From the NCBI RefSeq assembly GCF_900129215.1, contig NZ_FQUQ01000003.1:952045-1016044 (forward strand): a stretch of DNA of 64,000 nt. Reading direction: 5' to 3'. Position 1 is the stretch's first letter; the number at the start of each line of letters is the position of its first letter. Made by a program: the position numbers and the translations under genes. Below the pieces are notes generated by a model. It saw nothing but the letters and a program-made list of their open reading frames with translations, did not search any database and was not told the origin of the DNA. The DNA comes from Pedobacter caeni (GTDB lineage: Bacteria > Bacteroidota > Bacteroidia > Sphingobacteriales > Sphingobacteriaceae). Positions 17,247-25,884 of this stretch are shown in pieces.

Positions 17247-18677
17247 ATGACTGCAGAAAATTCTCAAACCAAGTGGGGACAGTTCATTCCTTTAGTTACC
17301 GTGTTCTTTTTTTGGGGCTTTGTAGCGGCGAGTAATGATATCCTCATTCCAGTATTTCAAAAAGCTTTCCATTTAACACAAAGTCAGAGTCAGTGGGTAT
17401 CCTTAGCTTTTTATATCGCTTATACCGTGGGTTCACTGATCTATATGGGGGTCTCTATTTTAATTAAAAAAGACCTTGTCAATAAAATCGGATATAAAAA
17501 TGGTCTTGCTCTGGGCTTATGTATTTCTGCAGTTGGAACTTTGTTATTTTATCCGGCAGCAAATTATGGTTCATTTCCTTTAATGTTGTCAGGTTTATTT
17601 ATTGTGGCATTGGGATTCTCCTTACAACAAACCGTAGCGAATCCATTGGCCATTGCATTAGGGCCGATTTCAACAGGTTCTCAGCGTTTAACACTGGCCG
17701 GAGGGATCAATAACTTCGGAACAACTATTGGACCTCTTATTGTAAGTTTTGCCATTTTCGGATCTGCGGGCAGCAGTGACATCAGTATTGAAAGTGTTAA
17801 AATTCCTTACCTGATCCTGGGAGGGGCCTTCCTGGCGGTTGCGATATTCTTAAAGTTATCTCCGCTTCCGGACAGACCTGCCTTAGTAGAAGAATCTAAA
17901 GACGAAGCCGGAGCTTCCAGAAGTTCCGCACTTAAATACCCTCAGCTTGTTTTAGGGATGATTGCCATCTTTGTTTATGTAGGTGTTGAAGTATCTACTG
18001 CAAGTAACCTGCCTGCTTATATGGAAAAAGAACTGGGCTTTGCATTGAAAGATGTAGCCCCATATATTTCTCTGTACTGGGCCAGTATGATGATTGGTCG
18101 GTGGACAGGTGCAGTAGAAGCATTTACTGATAATGTACAGGTTCAGAAGGTCCTGAGATTTGTTGCTCCTTATTTGGCTTTTGGTATTTTCTTAGGTGTG
18201 AATGCAATTGCAAAACATGATTTAGCGCCTTTTTATGTATATGGCTGGATCATTCTTGTGTTAATTGTTGCTGATATGCTGAGTAAAGGGAATCCTGCAC
18301 GCATGTTGCTGATCTTTGCTACTATTGGTATTGTTGCATTACTGATCGGTATGTTTACAACAGGTATGGTGAGTGTATATGCCATCACCAGTGTAGGTTT
18401 ATTCTGCAGTACATTATGGCCTTGTATCTTTACCCTTGCCGTGAGCGGACTGGGTAAAAATACCAGTCAGGGTAGCAGCTTCTTAATCATGATGATTATG
18501 GGTGGTGGTATCATGAGCTGGGTTCAGGGATATGTATCAGAATTTATCGGCATTCAGAATAGTTATATTATAGGAATTCTTTGTTTTGCCTACCTGGTAT
18601 TTTATGCCTGGAAAGTGAGTGGAATCCTTAGGGCACAGGGCATCTCTTTTGATAAGAAGATTTCCGGAGGTCATTAA
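17247..18677 (+). CDS. Sugar MFS transporter (FHS/GluP-like family)
   Basis: 476 residues with about twelve membrane helices. FFFWGFVAASNDILIPVFQ and SLQQTVANPLAIALGP are hallmarks of the fucose/glucose/galactose:H+ symporter group, which includes GluP, FucP and the GlcNAc carrier NagP. It imports a sugar across the cytoplasmic membrane; the exact sugar cannot be told. There is no neighbouring catabolic gene. An operator-like inverted repeat and promoter precede it and a perfect 15-bp stem follows. Confidence 0.88.
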   Translation: MTAENSQTKWGQFIPLVTVFFFWGFVAASNDILIPVFQKAFHLTQSQSQWVSLAFYIAYTVGSLIYMGVSILIKKDLVNKIGYKNGLALGLCISAVGTLLFYPAANYGSFPLMLSGLFIVALGFSLQQTVANPLAIALGPISTGSQRLTLAGGINNFGTTIGPLIVSFAIFGSAGSSDISIESVKIPYLILGGAFLAVAIFLKLSPLPDRPALVEESKDEAGASRSSALKYPQLVLGMIAIFVYVGVEVSTASNLPAYMEKELGFALKDVAPYISLYWASMMIGRWTGAVEAFTDNVQVQKVLRFVAPYLAFGIFLGVNAIAKHDLAPFYVYGWIILVLIVADMLSKGNPARMLLIFATIGIVALLIGMFTTGMVSVYAITSVGLFCSTLWPCIFTLAVSGLGKNTSQGSSFLIMMIMGGGIMSWVQGYVSEFIGIQNSYIIGILCFAYLVFYAWKVSGILRAQGISFDKKISGGH

Positions 18678-18694
18678 TCCTTTTAAAAAAACAG

Positions 18695-18729
18695 AAAAAG
18701 CTTCTCATTTATTTAATGAGAAGCTTTTT
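18695..18729. terminator. Bidirectional-looking terminator between the MFS gene and the dCMP deaminase
   Basis: AAAAAGCTTCTCATT at 18695-18709 pairs perfectly with AATGAGAAGCTTTTT at 18715-18729 across a 5-base loop. The A and T runs at the ends of the stem provide the U-tract. Confidence 0.85.
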
Positions 18730-18743
18730 AATTTATATCCATC

Positions 18744-19208
18744 ATGAGTAAGAAAAGTTTCGATCATATTTATATGCACCTGGCCGCTGATCTGGCTGCG
18801 CGTTCACATTGTGTCAGGGCACAGGTAGGTGCGGTTCTGACAAAAGACACCAGGATTATTTCCATAGGCTATAACGGGCCGCCGCCGGGAACACACAATT
18901 GTGATGAAGAATGGCCTGAAACAGGTTGCGACAGAGATTCCAGGGGAAGCTGTTCCCTTGCCCTTCATGCCGAAGAAAATGCGATCCTGTATGCTTCAAA
19001 AAACGGATCTAAGATCGAGGGATCTACTTTATATACCACACTTTCCCCTTGTATTGCCTGTGCAAGGCTGATCTTGTCGTCCGGAATAAAGAAAGTATTG
19101 TATATGGATTCCTATGCAGAATACAAAGGATTGCCAAGTGATGAAGGGGTTGATTTTCTGCGCAGATTCGGTGTGGAAGTGAATAAGTATCAAATCGAGG
19201 TTAATTGA
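18744..19208 (+). CDS. Deoxycytidylate (dCMP) deaminase family protein
   Basis: 154 residues. The zinc site is complete: HAEENAIL near residue 77 (His ligand and catalytic Glu) and SPCIACA near residue 104 (two Cys ligands). GYNGPPPGTHNCDEE is typical of ComEB/dCMP deaminases. It deaminates dCMP to dUMP, supplying dTMP synthesis. It starts 15 bases after the terminator stem; guaA follows 43 bases after its stop, but with its own promoter. Confidence 0.92.
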   Translation: MSKKSFDHIYMHLAADLAARSHCVRAQVGAVLTKDTRIISIGYNGPPPGTHNCDEEWPETGCDRDSRGSCSLALHAEENAILYASKNGSKIEGSTLYTTLSPCIACARLILSSGIKKVLYMDSYAEYKGLPSDEGVDFLRRFGVEVNKYQIEVN

Positions 19209-19217
19209 TAATCTGTC

Positions 19218-19248
19218 TTGTAGCAGCAGGTAAGTTTTCTTAACTTTG
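19218..19248 (+). promoter_or_regulatory. guaA promoter, nearly touching the start codon
   Basis: TTG at 19218-19220, a 20-base spacer and TAacTTTG at 19241-19248 match the Bacteroidota promoter consensus closely. Only three bases separate the element from ATG 19252, so transcription should begin at or very near the start codon. Confidence 0.7.
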
Positions 19249-19251
19249 GCC

Positions 19252-20781
19252 ATGCTAGAAAAAATCATTATTCTCGATTTTGGTTCCCAATACACACAGC
19301 TAATTGCCCGCAGGGTACGCGAATTAAATGTGTATTGCGAAATTCATCCATTCAACAACATTCCTGAGATCTCATCTGATGTTAAAGGTATCATCTTTTC
19401 AGGAAGTCCATATTCTGTTCGTCAGGAAGATGCTCCTCAGATAGACCTGACCAAATTCCACCTGAAATACCCTGTTCTGGGTGTTTGCTATGGTGCGCAA
19501 TACATGGCTCAACAATTAGGAGGTGAAGTTCAGGCTTCTTCCACACGTGAGTACGGTAGAGCTAACCTGAATTTCGTTGCTAGCGGAAATAAATTATTTA
19601 AAAACATTAACCTGGATTCTCAGGTATGGATGTCTCATGGAGATACCATCACTAAAATCCCGGAGAACTTTGAACTGATTGCAAGTACTGACAGCGTAAA
19701 AGTTGCAGCTTATCAGATTAAAGATACGGAGACCTATGCGATCCAGTTCCATCCTGAAGTTACACACAGTACTGATGGAAAACAGCTTTTGGAAAACTTC
19801 CTGGTAGACATTTGCGGATGTAATCAGGAATGGACTTCTGAAGCTTTTGTAGAAACGACAATTGCAGACTTACAAGCCAAATTAGGTGATGATAAAGTTG
19901 TTCTTGCCCTTTCCGGAGGAGTAGATTCCAGCGTTGCTGCTATTCTTTTACACAAAGCTATCGGTAAAAATCTTCATTGTATATTTGTAGACAACGGTTT
20001 ACTTCGTAAAGACGAATATGAAGGTGTATTGGAGCAATACAAACACCTGGGTTTAAACATCAAAGGAGTAGATGCTAAGGAACGTTTCTTAAGTCAGCTT
20101 GCCGGAGTTACCGATCCTGAATTGAAGCGTAAAGCGATTGGTCGTGTATTTATCGAAGTGTTTGATGATGAAGCGCACCAGGTACAAGATGTGAAATGGC
20201 TTGCACAGGGAACAATTTACCCTGATGTAATCGAATCCATCTCTGTAAACGGACCATCGGCAACGATTAAATCACACCATAATGTAGGCGGATTGCCTGA
20301 CTTCATGAAGTTACAGGTGGTAGAGCCACTAAATACTTTATTTAAAGATGAAGTAAGAAGAGTAGGTACCTCATTGGGATTGGAGCATTTCATCATTGGC
20401 CGTCACCCTTTCCCTGGACCAGGTTTAGCGATCAGAATCCTTGGTGAAGTGACTCCTGAGAAAGTAGCTATTTTACAGGAAGCAGATGCCATTTATATCA
20501 ACAATTTAAAAGAAGCAGGTTTATACGATAAAGTATGGCAGGCCGGAGCAATCTTCCTTCCGGTACAATCTGTAGGTGTAATGGGTGATGAGCGTACTTA
20601 CGAGAATGCGATTTGCCTTCGTGCAGTAGAGTCCGTAGATGGAATGACGGCAGATTGGTGTCATTTACCATATCCTGTACTCGCCAAAATTTCTAATGAA
20701 ATTATTAACAAAGTAAAAGGAATAAACCGCGTTGTATATGATATCAGCTCAAAACCCCCAGCTACAATTGAGTGGGAATAA
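19252..20781 (+). CDS. guaA: GMP synthase (glutamine-hydrolysing)
   Basis: 509 residues from ATG 19252; the in-frame TTG six bases earlier is inside the promoter element. An N-terminal class I glutaminase carries the nucleophile in GVCYGAQ near residue 82 and the HPEV histidine near residue 172. The ATP-pyrophosphatase P-loop LSGGVDSS is near residue 223, and the C-terminal dimerisation domain ends in PPATIEWE. It converts XMP to GMP. The next gene begins inside its 3-prime end. Confidence 0.96.
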   Translation: MLEKIIILDFGSQYTQLIARRVRELNVYCEIHPFNNIPEISSDVKGIIFSGSPYSVRQEDAPQIDLTKFHLKYPVLGVCYGAQYMAQQLGGEVQASSTREYGRANLNFVASGNKLFKNINLDSQVWMSHGDTITKIPENFELIASTDSVKVAAYQIKDTETYAIQFHPEVTHSTDGKQLLENFLVDICGCNQEWTSEAFVETTIADLQAKLGDDKVVLALSGGVDSSVAAILLHKAIGKNLHCIFVDNGLLRKDEYEGVLEQYKHLGLNIKGVDAKERFLSQLAGVTDPELKRKAIGRVFIEVFDDEAHQVQDVKWLAQGTIYPDVIESISVNGPSATIKSHHNVGGLPDFMKLQVVEPLNTLFKDEVRRVGTSLGLEHFIIGRHPFPGPGLAIRILGEVTPEKVAILQEADAIYINNLKEAGLYDKVWQAGAIFLPVQSVGVMGDERTYENAICLRAVESVDGMTADWCHLPYPVLAKISNEIINKVKGINRVVYDISSKPPATIEWE

Positions 20782-21967
20782 ATATTGGCTGATCCTTTGT
20801 ATTGGCTTGTTGTTTTCGGCGTGTTCGCCGAAAACACGGCCCAATACGAACAAAAAAACTGATACTCCCCAGAAAGAAAAAGAAGTAGAAAAACCGGCAG
20901 AACGCTTTAGCGAAGCCAGCATTTCCTTACTTATCCCTTTTCGTTTAAACGAAATCAAATTAAAGACAGCAACAAAAGCCGAAGTAGAGAGATCTGCTAT
21001 GGCGATAGATTTTTATCAGGGCTTTAAGCTTGGGATAGACTCTGCTGCATCTTTAGGTCTGAACTTTAAGGTAAATGTTTACGATACCCGTGATAACAAT
21101 TCACAATTGGAAGGACTGATTAATAATGGTGGTTTGCTCTCCAGTAACCTGATTGTTGGTCCGGTATTTCCACAGGGTGTAAAGTATATCACTGAATATT
21201 CTATTGCTAAAAATATTCCTGTGGTATCACCATTGGCTGCCTCTCATCCTGAAGAATTTGCTAACCCTAATCTGATCTCGATTGTCAATAATATTGATCT
21301 TCATGCAGAAAAGATAGGTAATTATATCACTAAGAATTATAACCCGGAAAATACCGTGATCGTGCTGATCAATCCAAAGACTGCCAGTGATGAAATCATG
21401 GCTGCGCCTTTGCGTCAGTATTTCCATTATAACAAGAAGGTGTATCTGATGCAGGAGTATCCTTCGGTATTCAGTTTCGAAACGAAAATGGCGAAGAACA
21501 AACAATACGTAGTGATTGTCACTTCTTCCGACCGTAAGTTTGTCGTACCTACACTGGATAGACTGGTGAAGATCAAGAATAAAGGATTTAATGTGAACCT
21601 GTTTGGTCATCCGGACTGGGTAAAACAGAATTACAATATCGATAGGCTTCAGGCTTTAAATACGAGCATTACCTCTTCCTACAAAGTGGATTACCACAGT
21701 GCAGAAACGATTACCTTCATTAAAAAATACAGGTCAAAATTCAATTTTGAACCCGGAGAATATTCCTTCAAGGGCTTTGATATTGGTTTCTATTTCGGTA
21801 AATTGTTTGCAGAACATGGGGCTAATTACCTGAAGTACCTGACTAAAGAAAATTACAGAGGGCTACACAATTCGTTCAAGTTTTATCACAATGAGAAACT
21901 GGGATATATCAATACCAGTTTAATGCTTTTGCGTTACAGGAATTATGAGCTAAACATTATAGAATGA
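20738..21967 (+). CDS. Lipoprotein with type-1 periplasmic-binding fold
   Basis: About 409 residues. ATG 20738 would overlap guaA by 44 bases; TTG 20768 (L-S-G-N-K-Y-W) is an alternative start with less overlap and the same lipobox. LLFSAC is a lipobox, so the protein is membrane-anchored. The body (ISLLIPFRLNE, GFKLGIDSAASLG, NLIVGPVFPQGV, NIPVVSPLAAS) is the Leu/Ile/Val-binding fold also seen in LpoA. No ABC permease or ATPase is nearby, so uptake is doubtful and a sensing or cell-wall role is possible. It ends in a 4-base ATGA overlap with the RNA methyltransferase gene. Confidence 0.85.
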   Translation: MISAQNPQLQLSGNKYWLILCIGLLFSACSPKTRPNTNKKTDTPQKEKEVEKPAERFSEASISLLIPFRLNEIKLKTATKAEVERSAMAIDFYQGFKLGIDSAASLGLNFKVNVYDTRDNNSQLEGLINNGGLLSSNLIVGPVFPQGVKYITEYSIAKNIPVVSPLAASHPEEFANPNLISIVNNIDLHAEKIGNYITKNYNPENTVIVLINPKTASDEIMAAPLRQYFHYNKKVYLMQEYPSVFSFETKMAKNKQYVVIVTSSDRKFVVPTLDRLVKIKNKGFNVNLFGHPDWVKQNYNIDRLQALNTSITSSYKVDYHSAETITFIKKYRSKFNFEPGEYSFKGFDIGFYFGKLFAEHGANYLKYLTKENYRGLHNSFKFYHNEKLGYINTSLMLLRYRNYELNIIE

Positions 21968-23127
21968 GAATAGAACACCAAATCAGGGCATTTGAACAGA
22001 TCTTTAAAAACTATGATGGCTTGTTGCCTTTACACCGGTTTTTATTTATCTATTTCAAGCAGAATAAAAAAATGGGCTCTTCAGACAGAAGATGGTCCAG
22101 TCGCTATATTTATAGCTTTTTTAGGCTGGGAAAAGCCCTGATTAAAGAAGAACAGGTGGTTCGTCTGGCGGTAGCCGATTTTCTGTGTAACAGCACACCA
22201 AGCCTGGTGGTGGAAACACACCTGCCTGCTTTAATGGCACAGATGGAGCTTCCGGTAAAGGAAAAACTGGCTTTGATTCAGCAGACATTTGCTGATTTTA
22301 AACTTGCTGATGTTTTTTCTTTTCATCAAAACCTGTCCGCAGCTGTGGAAAAGGAAGACTTCTTTGAGTCTTTCTTTAGGCAACCTGATCTGTTTTTAAG
22401 GATTACTACCGGACACCTGAAGCAATTGCTGGAAGCGTTGAAAGCTCATGAAGTCCCGGTTCAGGAATTGTCCGAAACTACACTGGCCTTACCGAATGGT
22501 ACAAAGCTGGAAAATGTATTTCCTAACCAAAAGTTCTATCAGGTTCAGGACCTTTCTTCTCAAAAGACAGGAATGTTCTTCGAACCCAAAACCTGGGACT
22601 ACTGGTGGGATTGCTGTGCGGCCTCAGGTGGCAAATCCCTGCTGCTGCACGATCTTGAGCCAAGCGTTCAGCTTCTGGTTAGCGATGTAAGAGAAAACAG
22701 CTTAAACAACCTCGATGACCGTTTTCACGAAGCGGGAATTAAGAAATATCAAAAGAAAGTACTGGATCTGCTGCAAAATAATGAGCAGGAGCTCCATCAT
22801 TATGAATTTGACGGCATCATCCTGGACGCACCTTGTTCAGGTTCGGGAACCTGGGGGCGTACACCAGAGATGCTGTATTTCTTTGATGAACATAAAATCA
22901 GCAACTATACTAAGTTACAAAAAGCAATTGCATCGAATGTGGTGAAATACCTTAAACCGGGGAAACCATTGATCTACATTACCTGCTCTGTCTTTAAACA
23001 GGAGAATGAAGAAGTAGTTAGCTACCTGGAAGAAAACCTTTCCTTAAAGTTGGAAAAGATGGAAGTGATCAAAGGGTATAAAGACAAAGCGGATACTATG
23101 TTTGTGGCCCGTTTGATGAAGGTTTAG
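21964..23127 (+). CDS. RsmB/NOL1-type RNA m5C methyltransferase
   Basis: 387 residues. An N-terminal helical region is followed by a class I SAM domain. The SAM loop is degenerate (CAASGGKSLLL, near residue 218), LDAPCSGSGTW near residue 289 carries one catalytic cysteine, and ITCSVFKQENEEVV near residue 339 carries the other. This two-cysteine layout is that of rRNA (cytosine-5) methyltransferases of the Sun/Fmu family. The exact rRNA position is unknown. It is translationally coupled to the upstream lipoprotein through ATGA. Confidence 0.9.
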   Translation: MRIEHQIRAFEQIFKNYDGLLPLHRFLFIYFKQNKKMGSSDRRWSSRYIYSFFRLGKALIKEEQVVRLAVADFLCNSTPSLVVETHLPALMAQMELPVKEKLALIQQTFADFKLADVFSFHQNLSAAVEKEDFFESFFRQPDLFLRITTGHLKQLLEALKAHEVPVQELSETTLALPNGTKLENVFPNQKFYQVQDLSSQKTGMFFEPKTWDYWWDCCAASGGKSLLLHDLEPSVQLLVSDVRENSLNNLDDRFHEAGIKKYQKKVLDLLQNNEQELHHYEFDGIILDAPCSGSGTWGRTPEMLYFFDEHKISNYTKLQKAIASNVVKYLKPGKPLIYITCSVFKQENEEVVSYLEENLSLKLEKMEVIKGYKDKADTMFVARLMKV

Positions 23128-23237
23128 TGCTTATGCGTACTAAACCAATGTCTGAACTTCTCCTTCGCATGCCTTAGGGCTTCAAAGAAAATGGCCAAAG
23201 CGCCAATGATGAGGGTAAATTGTTCGAAGCTGTTCAT
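23124..23237 (-). CDS. Putative 37-residue single-pass membrane protein
   Basis: ATG at 23237-23235, stop at 23126-23124, overlapping the last bases of the convergent methyltransferase gene. The peptide opens MNSFEQFTLIIGALAIFFEA, one hydrophobic helix, and continues with the basic tail LRHAKEKFRHWFSTHKH. The pattern of a helix followed by a positively charged tail is that of small membrane proteins. It lies 47 bases after marC on the same strand, with a hairpin (23240-23265) between them. I recognise no family. Confidence 0.42.
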   Translation of the reverse strand: MNSFEQFTLIIGALAIFFEALRHAKEKFRHWFSTHKH

Positions 23238-23239
23238 CT

Positions 23240-23265
23240 TCTTATATTGGTTTCTTAATATAAGA
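23240..23265 (-). repeat. Inverted repeat between marC and the small membrane ORF
   Basis: TCTTATATT at 23240-23248 and AATATAAGA at 23257-23265 are perfect inverted copies around an 8-base loop. CCGGC-AA-GCCGG at 23268-23279 adds a second short palindrome just before it on the minus strand. No clear U-tract, so a processing or attenuation hairpin is as likely as a terminator. Confidence 0.5.
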
Positions 23266-23284
23266 CGCCGGCAAGCCGGTTATG

Positions 23285-23851
23285 TTACAATCCGGTATTG
23301 TTTCTGAATAACTTGATCGCGATCGCAAGCAGGATAATTCCAAATGCTTTTCTCAATACATTCAGTCCTGACTTTCCAAAAAGCCTTTCCAGGCGGTCAG
23401 TATTCTTCAATACAAAGTAAACAAAGCTCATATTGATGAGTATGCCCACAATGATGTTTTGTGTTGCATATTCTGTTTTTAAGGATAGAAGGGTGGTCAT
23501 TGTTCCCGCACCGGCAATTAAAGGGAAGGCCAAAGGAACGATGGATACGGTTTCAGGAACGTCTTCTTTAAAGATGGTTAAGCCAAGTACCATTTCCATG
23601 GCAATAAAGAAGATCACAAAGGAACCTGCAATGGCAAACGATTCTACATCCAGACCAATCACCTTTAGTAAGGTTTCTCCGGCAAAAAGGAAAATAATCA
23701 TCAGTACGGTGGCTACTATGGTCGCTTTCTCAGATTGAATATGGCCAGCCTTTTTTCTCAGTTCGATCACTACAGGAATGGAACCCAGGATATCAATGAT
23801 GGCAAAGATGACCATCGAGCAGGACAGGATTTGACTGAAATTGAATTCCAT
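23285..23851 (-). CDS. MarC-family integral membrane protein
   Basis: 188 residues from ATG 23851; a TTG seven codons upstream overlaps the promoter element and is rejected. There are six hydrophobic segments. FAIIDILGSIPVVIELRKKAG opens the family fold, and PLAFPLIAGAGTMTTLLSL is the conserved MarC loop. The family was once linked to multiple antibiotic resistance, but its function is unknown. TAccTTTG at 23877-23870 gives a leader of about a dozen bases. Confidence 0.9.
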   Translation of the reverse strand: MEFNFSQILSCSMVIFAIIDILGSIPVVIELRKKAGHIQSEKATIVATVLMIIFLFAGETLLKVIGLDVESFAIAGSFVIFFIAMEMVLGLTIFKEDVPETVSIVPLAFPLIAGAGTMTTLLSLKTEYATQNIIVGILINMSFVYFVLKNTDRLERLFGKSGLNVLRKAFGIILLAIAIKLFRNNTGL

Positions 23852-23869
23852 AGCAGTTAATTTATGCTG

Positions 23870-23877
23870 CAAAGGTA
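23870..23877 (-). promoter_or_regulatory. TAnnTTTG promoter element before marC
   Basis: TAccTTTG followed by C on the minus strand at 23877-23870, with TTG at 23904-23902, 24 bases upstream; that spacing is longer than usual. Confidence 0.5.
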
Positions 23878-23980
23878 AATTAAATTGTAATAAAAATGAG
23901 ACAATTTGCCACTGAATACTGATTAAAGGTGTAAGAATACTCTTTTACAGGCAGAAATGTGTACAAATCACCTTAAACAG

Positions 23981-24015
23981 CAAGGCCTGATGCTATAGAT
24001 TAGCATCAGGCCTTG
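23981..24015. terminator. Perfect 15-bp stem after the APC permease gene
   Basis: CAAGGCCTGATGCTA at 23981-23995 pairs with TAGCATCAGGCCTTG at 24001-24015 around TAGAT. There is no U-run on either strand, so it may be a 3-prime protecting hairpin rather than a strict intrinsic terminator. Confidence 0.6.
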
Positions 24016-24050
24016 CAAGCTCACAGAGGATCAAAATCCTATGTCAGCAA

Positions 24051-25754
24051 TTATTTGATCTTGGCTGTCACGTTTTTAGACGTTGAAAGGCGATAAGCGT
24101 ATAAGATTAAATGTAGTGCAGCATAAACAAGAGAGAAATAATACAAGCCTGTATCTTTTCCATCTGTAATGCTGTGGTGAATAAAGGCTACAGCTACCAG
24201 TAATGCTGCTAAAGCCAATCCGATTAAGGAAACCACCTTATTACTTCTTGCCAGTGTTACCTGATTGTTGTCAGATAATAAACTGTTTTTAATACCATAG
24301 AACAGGTAAACGTCCATACCAAGGATCATCCATACCAATAAACGAACCCAGGTATCTAAAGGAAGAAACACCATCATTCCCAGACATACCACTACTCCTA
24401 AGATCGGAATAAGCGGCACCAATGGTACTTTGAATGCTCTTGGAAGATCCGGCATACGTTTTCTGAGAATCACGATTCCGATACATACCAGGATAAATGC
24501 AAGTAAGGTACCAATACTGGTCATCTCACCAACTACTCCGGCAGGAACAAATGCTGCAAACAAACTCACAAACACCATGAAAAGTAAATTGCTTTTCACA
24601 GGAGTACTGAATTTAGGGTGAACACTGGAGAATACTTTAGGCAATAAACCATCTTTACTCATCGAGAAGAATACCCTTGATTGTCCCAGTAACATCACCA
24701 GGATTACAGAAGCATAACCACCTAAAATCGCTAGGATGATCAATTTGTTTAACCATGGGAATGCAGGCGTAACTACACCAGCCGCATTTTTAACACCCAT
24801 ATTGTCAATCGCTACCGCAACCGGAGCAATACCATCCTGACCTTTAAATAAGTCGTAATTGGCAACACCTGTCATTACATGGGCAAATAAAATATAAAGA
24901 ACAGTACATATAAACAGGGAAACAAGGATACCGATAGGCATATCTTTCTTTGGATTTTTAGCTTCCTGAGCTGCAGTAGAAACCGCATCAAAACCAATGT
25001 AAGCAAAGAATACAATACCAGCGGCCCTGATGACACCTCCCCATCCATTAGTGAAGAAACTTTCATGACCTGGTTTATCCGCAGGGATAAAATATGGTGA
25101 ATAATTGTCTGCGTTGATGTATTTCCAACCTAAGAAAATAAATATGAATACGATCACTACTTTAATGGCTACAATTAAGCCGTTGATAAACGCAGATTCC
25201 TGTGTACCTCTCATCAGTACCAAAGACATCAGACAGATGATGAATACCGCAGGAAGGTTAAACAGTCCGTGAACAGTAGTTCCATCAAGTAATTGTGCCG
25301 TTTCAAATGGCGACATGGTCATCTCGGCAGGGAGATGGAGGTCATAGTAAGCAAGGAACTTGACCAGGTACCGGCTCCAGCTAATGGAAACGGTGGCTGC
25401 ACCTAATGCATATTCCAAAACTAAATCCCAACCGATGATCCAGGCAACTAATTCGCCCATGGTGGCATAAGAATAGGTGTATGCACTTCCTGCAACAGGA
25501 ATCATGGAGGCAAACTCTGCATAACACAAGCCTGCAAATCCGCAACCGATTGCTGCAATAATAAAGGAAATGGTAATTGCCGGGCCGGCATTATTGGCTG
25601 CCGCCGAACCGGTGATGGAAAATAGTCCAGCACCAATGATGGCTCCAATACCCAAAGCGACCAGGTTAACGGGGCCAAGGGTCCTCTTCAGGGTGCCCTC
25701 TCCGCTCTCAGCTGCTTCTTTTGTAAGTAAGTCGATTGACTTTCTAAAATTCAT
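24051..25754 (-). CDS. APC-superfamily amino acid permease (CAT/YfnA-like)
   Basis: 567 residues with about fourteen hydrophobic helices. GIGAIIGAGLFSITGSAA is the unwound first helix that holds the amino acid backbone, and YAEFASMIPVAGSAYTYSYATMGELVAWIIGWDLVLEYA is the cationic amino acid transporter signature region. It imports amino acids across the cytoplasmic membrane. It is a single gene on the minus strand behind the pyrophosphatase gene, with 130 bases between them. Confidence 0.92.
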   Translation of the reverse strand: MNFRKSIDLLTKEAAESGEGTLKRTLGPVNLVALGIGAIIGAGLFSITGSAAANNAGPAITISFIIAAIGCGFAGLCYAEFASMIPVAGSAYTYSYATMGELVAWIIGWDLVLEYALGAATVSISWSRYLVKFLAYYDLHLPAEMTMSPFETAQLLDGTTVHGLFNLPAVFIICLMSLVLMRGTQESAFINGLIVAIKVVIVFIFIFLGWKYINADNYSPYFIPADKPGHESFFTNGWGGVIRAAGIVFFAYIGFDAVSTAAQEAKNPKKDMPIGILVSLFICTVLYILFAHVMTGVANYDLFKGQDGIAPVAVAIDNMGVKNAAGVVTPAFPWLNKLIILAILGGYASVILVMLLGQSRVFFSMSKDGLLPKVFSSVHPKFSTPVKSNLLFMVFVSLFAAFVPAGVVGEMTSIGTLLAFILVCIGIVILRKRMPDLPRAFKVPLVPLIPILGVVVCLGMMVFLPLDTWVRLLVWMILGMDVYLFYGIKNSLLSDNNQVTLARSNKVVSLIGLALAALLVAVAFIHHSITDGKDTGLYYFSLVYAALHLILYAYRLSTSKNVTAKIK

Positions 25755-25884
25755 AGTTCAAGGTTTAGTAATAGTTTTCTATAGTCTTTTGGTTTGTAAT
25801 CTGATTGTCAAACCTAAATAAAATATGTTTAAAAATAAAAGGGATTCTTATTCAAAATCCCTTTTAGCGGTAACAATTGTAATA

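Noticed and set aside
24875..25066. 63-codon minus-strand frame resembling a membrane segment
   Set aside because: It is a shifted frame within the APC permease gene and repeats its hydrophobicity.
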